From: Gemmatimonadales bacterium
Lineage (GTDB): Bacteria > Gemmatimonadota > Gemmatimonadetes > Palauibacterales > Palauibacteraceae
Assembly (NCBI GenBank): GCA_009840115.1
Contig: VXOJ01000047.1
Location: 1 to 47,406, forward strand
Length of the DNA stretch: 47,406 nt
Direction of reading: 5' to 3'
Shown: one piece after another, positions 43,313-47,406 of the stretch
Layout: the number at the start of each line of letters is the position of its first letter
Numbering within the stretch: position 1 is the first letter of the stretch
Made by a program: the position numbers and the translations under genes
Notes under the pieces: generated by a model
Told to the model about the DNA's origin: nothing
Seen by the model: the letters and a program-made list of their open reading frames with translations, nothing else
Database searches by the model: none

Positions 43313-44419
43313 TCAGCGCGGGCTGGAGGCGAGACCGATGCCCGACGCGTAGGGCGGCGTCTCGATGACGTCGATGATCTCGCGGGTCGCGGTGTCGATG
43401 ACGACGACCGTACCGCCCGGCGCGTCGTATCCCATCCGGTCCGACGACGCGTACGAGCCGGTCTCGTTCCGGTTCGCCACGTAGAGTCGGGAGCCGTCCG
43501 GCGAGAGCACGCTGCCGTGCGGTTCGGCGAGGCCTTCGCCCCGGATCACGGCGGCCACGGACCAGTCGGAGGTGTCGACGAGCGTGACCTCGTTCGCCCC
43601 CAGGTTACCGAACCAGATCCAGCGCCCGTCCGCCGACCAGCTCGGATGCCACGGCCGCGCCCCCACGTCCAGTTCTCCCACGAGCTTCGGCGCCACCGGC
43701 TCCGTGACGTCGAACACGAGGAGCTTGGCCGTCATCTCGGCCGTCGCGACGAGCGTCCCGCCGTCCGGCGAGATCGCGTACTGGACGAGGACGTGAGGCA
43801 TCGCCCCGGAGCCGGGAAGCCTGAGCAACTCGGCCTCGCCGCTCTCCGCTTCGACCGTGACGACGGAGTTCTCGCCGAGGCTCCCCGCGTAGACCCACCC
43901 GCCGTCGGGGCTCGCCAGCAGCGCGTGCGGCCGCGGGATGAAGACATCGTACTCCTCGACCTCCATCGAGATGCGGTCGATGCGGCCGATGCGCTGGGGC
44001 GGGTTCACCGCCGCCATGGACCGCCCCACGAACAGCCAGGGCTCGGAGGGATGAAGCGCGAGGAGGCCCGGCCGCTCGAACCCGATGGAAGCGACGAGTT
44101 CATTGTCGCGGTCGAACTTGAGCACCCGGTTGGCCGCGATGAGCGACACGTACCAGAACGACCCGTCCGGCTCGACCGCGACGTGGTGCGGCTTCGCGTT
44201 CGCCCCGTATCCCATGGCCTCAAGGTCGATGATCTCGACGATCTCGTGGGTCTCGAGGTCGATGACGGTCACGGCCGCCGCCTCCTGGTTCGCCACGTAG
44301 AGGAACGAACCGTCGGCCGGGGCGGCGGTCACGGGCGCGGCGGCGGCGCGAACCGCCACGAGTCCGGCCATCCCCAGGGCGAGGAGGCCGGACCGCACGG
44401 TGTTGGTGGTTCTCTCCAT
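43313..44419 (-). CDS. YncE-like secreted seven-bladed beta-propeller
   Basis: A 368-residue protein with a signal peptide (about 1-30, GLLALGMAGLVAVRAAAAP). Six to seven propeller blades follow, with the typical FLYVANQEAAAVTVIDLETHEIVEIIDL first blade and later HHVAVEPDGSFWYVS, HALLASPDGGWVYAGSLGENSV, QYAISPDGGTLVATA, WSADGRWIWFGNLGANEVTLVD and LSPDGSRLYVANRNE (partly quoted). These are the YVTN/YncE family repeats. The role is binding or scaffolding rather than catalysis; E. coli YncE binds DNA, others bind metal or act in nitrite reduction. The ATG at 44419 overlaps the upstream stop as TAATG, so the gene is translationally coupled to choice-of-anchor B copy 2. Confidence 0.85.
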   Translation of the reverse strand: MERTTNTVRSGLLALGMAGLVAVRAAAAPVTAAPADGSFLYVANQEAAAVTVIDLETHEIVEIIDLEAMGYGANAKPHHVAVEPDGSFWYVSLIAANRVLKFDRDNELVASIGFERPGLLALHPSEPWLFVGRSMAAVNPPQRIGRIDRISMEVEEYDVFIPRPHALLASPDGGWVYAGSLGENSVVTVEAESGEAELLRLPGSGAMPHVLVQYAISPDGGTLVATAEMTAKLLVFDVTEPVAPKLVGELDVGARPWHPSWSADGRWIWFGNLGANEVTLVDTSDWSVAAVIRGEGLAEPHGSVLSPDGSRLYVANRNETGSYASSDRMGYDAPGGTVVVIDTATREIIDVIETPPYASGIGLASSPR

Positions 44420-46806
44420 TACGGCACGAGTTCCGGCTTCTGGTATTTCACCATGAACAGGCCCTCGCTCCCGCTCGTCACGATGATCGTCCCGCTCGCG
44501 AAGTACGGATAGTTGCTCCACGAGCCGCCCATCGCCGGCCCCTCGGCGTACGGCACGGTGTCGAGGAAGCCGACCTCGCTCGGATTCTCCGGGTCGCTCA
44601 CGTCGAGGATCCGCAGTCCGCTGTTGTAGTTCGACTGGTAGAGCAGGTCGTCGAGCACGTACATGTTGTGGTCGCTCGCCGTCGACTCGCCGAAGTGCTC
44701 CTTGACGAGGACGGGGTCGTCGAGATCGGTGATGTCGAAGATCATCGTGCGCGTGCCCGAGAACTGCGTCCGGAGCTCGTCGAGTTCGTCTCCGAGGTAG
44801 AAGAAGCGGTGATCCTCCGTCACCCAGCCCTGGTGCGCGTAGGCGACGTTGGCGTACGTGGCCGTCGACAGCGGGATCGGGTTCTCCTTGTCGGTGACGT
44901 CCGCGATCGAGACGTCCGTCTCGTTGGACCCGAAGCAGATCTCCTTGCCGGCATGCTCGCGGTCCGGGCCGTCGTAGATCAGGCAGAGCGCGTCGTGCGA
45001 GTACCCGGTCCCGCGGCGCCCGGTGCCCTCGTGGCCGAAGCAGCCGGCGAAGCTCGGCTCCGTGGGCTCGTTGATGTCGATCATGTGGAGGCCGCCGCCG
45101 CACGTCTCGCCCCCTCCGCTCGATCCCACGCTGTAGGCGAAGCCCGTCGCCTCGTTGATCACGATGTTGTGCGCGGAGGCGATCCCGTCGTAGTGGGCGT
45201 CCGCCTCGAAGGTGACCGGCTCGCTGCCGACATCGCGGAGACGGGTGAGGTCGAACACCTGCATCCCGTGGTCGCCCGCCCCATCGGAAACGATGAAGGC
45301 GTGGTCCCTGAAGACCTTGATGTCGCGCCACACGCTGCCGCGCGCGCCCTCCGTCATCGGAAGACGCCCGACGTAGCGCGGGTTCTGCGAGTCCGTGATG
45401 TCGACGAAGGAAGCCTGGTCGGTCAGCCCCACGAGGGCGTACTCGCGCCCGGTCTGCGGATCGGTCCAGCCCCACACGTCGTTGACGCGAACGCCGCGGT
45501 TCGCCCCGAGCGACTGCACGGGCATGAAGGAGAGGATGTTCACCTCGCTGCAGTCGAAATCGGCCGACACCCCTTCCTCGCAGCCCACCTCGTGGCCGTT
45601 GATCGCCGCGTAGTTCTTCGCGTCGCTCCATACCTCGGCGGTTTCGACCCACTCGTCGCCCCGCCGCTCGAAGATGTAGGCGGTCCCCATCCCGTAGTCC
45701 TTGCGGCTCGCGGCGACCACCGCGACGTCACCCTGCGCGGCGACGCCGCCGCCGAAGCCATCGCCCGCGTCGCGGTTCGAGGCGGAGAGGGTGCCGGCGA
45801 ACTCGACCCCGCCTTCGGGGTCGGTCGAGTAGCGAAGCACCCGCCCCTCCCGGCCCGCGCCGGCACCGGATCCGCCGATCCAGATCTCTCCGTCCACGGC
45901 CGCAAAGGCGTTGGCGAAGTTCCCGCCGAAGGATCGGCCGCCTCCGGCGACGATCGGCGGATAGAGCCGGCCTTCGGGCCTCCAGACATCGCCATCGGGC
46001 GTGAACGTGTACGCGATGCCCACGCCCCCCGCGCCGGGGGCTCCGACCAGGAGCCGGAATCCGTCCTCGGTGTCCTCGCCGTACAGGACGCTCCCGAAGC
46101 CTGCGTTCCCGCCCGCTTCCGCGGCCATGAGCGGTTCCGGCGCCGCCGTCCAGGCGCCGTCATCGGCCCGCGTGAAGAAGAACACGGCACCGGCACCATC
46201 GGCGGTCCCCGGAGCGCCGATCGCCGCCACCCGGCCATCCGTAAGCATCGCGGCGCCGAAGCCGTCTCCAGCGGCCGCTTCGGGGGATTCGACGGATCCG
46301 GCTTCATTCCAGGCGGAGCCGTCCCACTCGAAGAAGTAGACGCGGCCGGCGACGCGGGCCCCCCCGCGGCCTGCCCGACCCGGCGCCGATACCATCGCGA
46401 TGTCGCCCGCGATCGCGCCGCCGCCGCCGAACGCGTAGCCCTCCGGAAGCTCGGCCGGCCTCAGCGTCGCGACTTCCTCCCATGCTCCGCCGCTCCGCTC
46501 GAACACGTGGGCCGCGCCGGGCGAGCCGACGAGCATGCGGTCGCCGTCGACCGCGAGCGAAATCCCGAACGCTCCGCCCTCCTCCGCCGCGTAGGGCGCA
46601 AGCTCCGCGGAGACGGCCCATCCATCCGGCCCCCGTTCGTAGACGTAGACGGCCCCCGTGGAGGTCGGGCCGCCGCTCTCGGCGATGAGCACCTGGCCGG
46701 ACGAGACCGCGACGGGCAGGGCGCGTCCGAAACCCTGTCCCGTGACGGGTGTGGCGAGGCAGGCGAAGGCGGCAGCAAGGGCCGCGACTCGTGCAAATCC
46801 GCGCAT
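44419..46806 (-). CDS. Choice-of-anchor B family secreted protein (copy 2)
   Basis: A 795-residue secreted paralogue of the protein at 38880-41348. A signal peptide (MRGFARVAALAAAFACLATP, then VTGQ) precedes FG-GAP-like repeats (about 30-400: VYVYERGPDGW, GDGFGAAMLTDGRVAAIGAPG). The choice-of-anchor B region starts near 410 (GCEEGVSADFDCSEVNILSFMP) and includes NDVWGWTDPQTGREYALVG, SSGGGETCGGGLHMIDI and DHNMYVLDDLLYQSNYNSGLRILDVS. It ends in PELVP without an added anchor, exactly like copy 1. ATG 46806 has GGGAG seven bases upstream; the ATG at 46854 is rejected. Its stop overlaps the YncE-like gene start. Function unknown; expected on the surface or in the periplasm. Confidence 0.88.
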   Translation of the reverse strand: MRGFARVAALAAAFACLATPVTGQGFGRALPVAVSSGQVLIAESGGPTSTGAVYVYERGPDGWAVSAELAPYAAEEGGAFGISLAVDGDRMLVGSPGAAHVFERSGGAWEEVATLRPAELPEGYAFGGGGAIAGDIAMVSAPGRAGRGGARVAGRVYFFEWDGSAWNEAGSVESPEAAAGDGFGAAMLTDGRVAAIGAPGTADGAGAVFFFTRADDGAWTAAPEPLMAAEAGGNAGFGSVLYGEDTEDGFRLLVGAPGAGGVGIAYTFTPDGDVWRPEGRLYPPIVAGGGRSFGGNFANAFAAVDGEIWIGGSGAGAGREGRVLRYSTDPEGGVEFAGTLSASNRDAGDGFGGGVAAQGDVAVVAASRKDYGMGTAYIFERRGDEWVETAEVWSDAKNYAAINGHEVGCEEGVSADFDCSEVNILSFMPVQSLGANRGVRVNDVWGWTDPQTGREYALVGLTDQASFVDITDSQNPRYVGRLPMTEGARGSVWRDIKVFRDHAFIVSDGAGDHGMQVFDLTRLRDVGSEPVTFEADAHYDGIASAHNIVINEATGFAYSVGSSGGGETCGGGLHMIDINEPTEPSFAGCFGHEGTGRRGTGYSHDALCLIYDGPDREHAGKEICFGSNETDVSIADVTDKENPIPLSTATYANVAYAHQGWVTEDHRFFYLGDELDELRTQFSGTRTMIFDITDLDDPVLVKEHFGESTASDHNMYVLDDLLYQSNYNSGLRILDVSDPENPSEVGFLDTVPYAEGPAMGGSWSNYPYFASGTIIVTSGSEGLFMVKYQKPELVP

Positions 46807-46854
46807 GAAATGACTCCCATCCTGAAGGCTGCGGGCAATAGTCGTACAAACCAT

Positions 46855-47406
46855 CTAAAACACTCCGGAATCCGGATGCGTTGTCCGCTGGGTTGCCCGC
46901 GAGATATAGCGGGAAACCGTCTCTTCGAGCCAGCCGGTTCGCGCGCCGGCCCGCCCCGTTTCGCGTCCCCGACCCACGAATCCGAGATGCCCTCCCCGCT
47001 CCGTCAGTGCGAGGGAGAGATTCGGGCGTCGCCGGATCGTTTCGACGGGCACCGAACTCCCGGGGGCGAGTGGATCATCCCGCGCATGGACGAGGAGCAT
47101 GGGAAGGTCCACGGGGTCCACGAAACGCTTGGCGCTGCAGCGCGCATAATAGTCGGCGGCGTCGCGAAAGCCGTGAATCGGCGCCGTGAGCCGGTCGTCG
47201 AACTCGCGGATCGTGCGGGCCCTCGCCGCTCCGGGCGCCACCACGCCGGGGAACCTCACCGCCTTCTCGCGCGCTTTTTCCCGCAGGCTGCGGAGGAAAC
47301 GCCGGCCGTACACGCGCCCCATCCCGCGTTGCAGGGCGTCGGCGCTGGACTCGAGGTCGTAGGGGACCGACACGGCGGCCGCGGCGACGAGGCCTCGGTC
47401 CCCGCC
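46855..47406 (-). CDS. YheT-like alpha/beta-fold hydrolase, C-terminal part, cut by right edge
   Basis: About 183 residues of the C-terminal part are visible; the frame is open to the end of the window, so the N-terminus and nucleophile serine lie outside. AVSVPYDLESSADALQRG, VYGRRFLRSLREKA and DYYARCSAKRFVDPVDLPMLLVHARDDPLAP are signatures of the YheT/ABHD1-3 branch. The catalytic aspartate is in ARDDPL and the histidine in RGGHLGFVGRG. These are serine hydrolases, probably esterases, acting on acyl esters or lipids; substrate unknown. An internal GTG at 47371 is not the true start. The stop lies 48 bases before the choice-of-anchor B copy 2 start, so co-transcription is possible. Confidence 0.85.
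   Translation of the reverse strand, partial: GGDRGLVAAAAVSVPYDLESSADALQRGMGRVYGRRFLRSLREKAREKAVRFPGVVAPGAARARTIREFDDRLTAPIHGFRDAADYYARCSAKRFVDPVDLPMLLVHARDDPLAPGSSVPVETIRRRPNLSLALTERGGHLGFVGRGRETGRAGARTGWLEETVSRYISRATQRTTHPDSGVF

Noticed and set aside
41239..43368. A 709-codon plus-strand frame with periodic Val/Glu/Ala segments
   Set aside because: It mirrors the repeated Asp-Gly-Asp codons of the FG-GAP gene on the other strand; the repeat pattern is inherited, not independent.

Overview
The window is a G+C-rich, gene-dense bacterial chromosome segment. It has almost no intergenic space, strong G/C bias at third codon positions and frequent GTG/TTG starts. It encodes an envelope with an outer membrane: an LptD-like C-terminus, LolA, Lnt, a TonB-dependent receptor and beta-barrels. 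It also encodes a classical menaquinone pathway, many secreted beta-propeller lipoproteins and two 'choice-of-anchor B' proteins. Together these suggest an uncultured Gemmatimonadota-like, diderm bacterium. That placement is inferred from gene content only; no rRNA or tRNA is visible. No intergenic stretch exceeds 300 bases. The three longest are 8982-9233 (a possible small ORF), 3998-4244 (a promoter) and 35758-35989 (a probable promoter).

Layout. (1) 1-2100, plus strand: tail of an LptD-like protein, a polyprenyl diphosphate synthase, a small membrane protein and TatA, ending in a strong hairpin. (2) 2156-3997, minus: a PpiD-like membrane-anchored foldase. (3) 4245-27603, plus: one long run of tightly packed, often overlapping genes. 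It starts from a promoter at 4143-4172 with a TPR protein, then aroQ, an Xaa-Pro peptidase, efp, accB and accC. Next come ftsK, a lipobox-bearing LolA, rimO, hemL, lnt, a TonB-dependent receptor and a histone-deacetylase-fold amidohydrolase. The run ends with menF-menD-menB-menA-menE and a class V aminotransferase. (4) 35757 down to 27619, minus: EVE-domain protein, LemA, a DUF2207 protein, a Bcp-type peroxiredoxin, pterin carbinolamine dehydratase, an AstE/aspartoacylase-type hydrolase and a 1074-residue LRR/metzincin lipoprotein. (5) 35990-37694, plus: a PhzF-family protein and a small beta-barrel. (6) right edge down to 37759, minus: a YheT-like hydrolase (cut by the edge), then five secreted propeller-type proteins: choice-of-anchor B, YncE-like, ten-repeat FG-GAP/VCBS, a second choice-of-anchor B, and a PQQ-type sugar dehydrogenase.

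How the genes work together. The plus-strand run is mostly housekeeping: shikimate pathway, fatty acid initiation, translation, chromosome segregation, lipoprotein maturation, tetrapyrrole and menaquinone synthesis. The polyprenyl synthase at 547 probably supplies the side chain that MenA attaches; menC and menH are not in the window. The most unusual material is the minus-strand block of secreted proteins at 37759-46806 and the LRR-metalloprotease lipoprotein at 27619-30843. Both look like surface or periplasmic systems whose function cannot be read from sequence alone.
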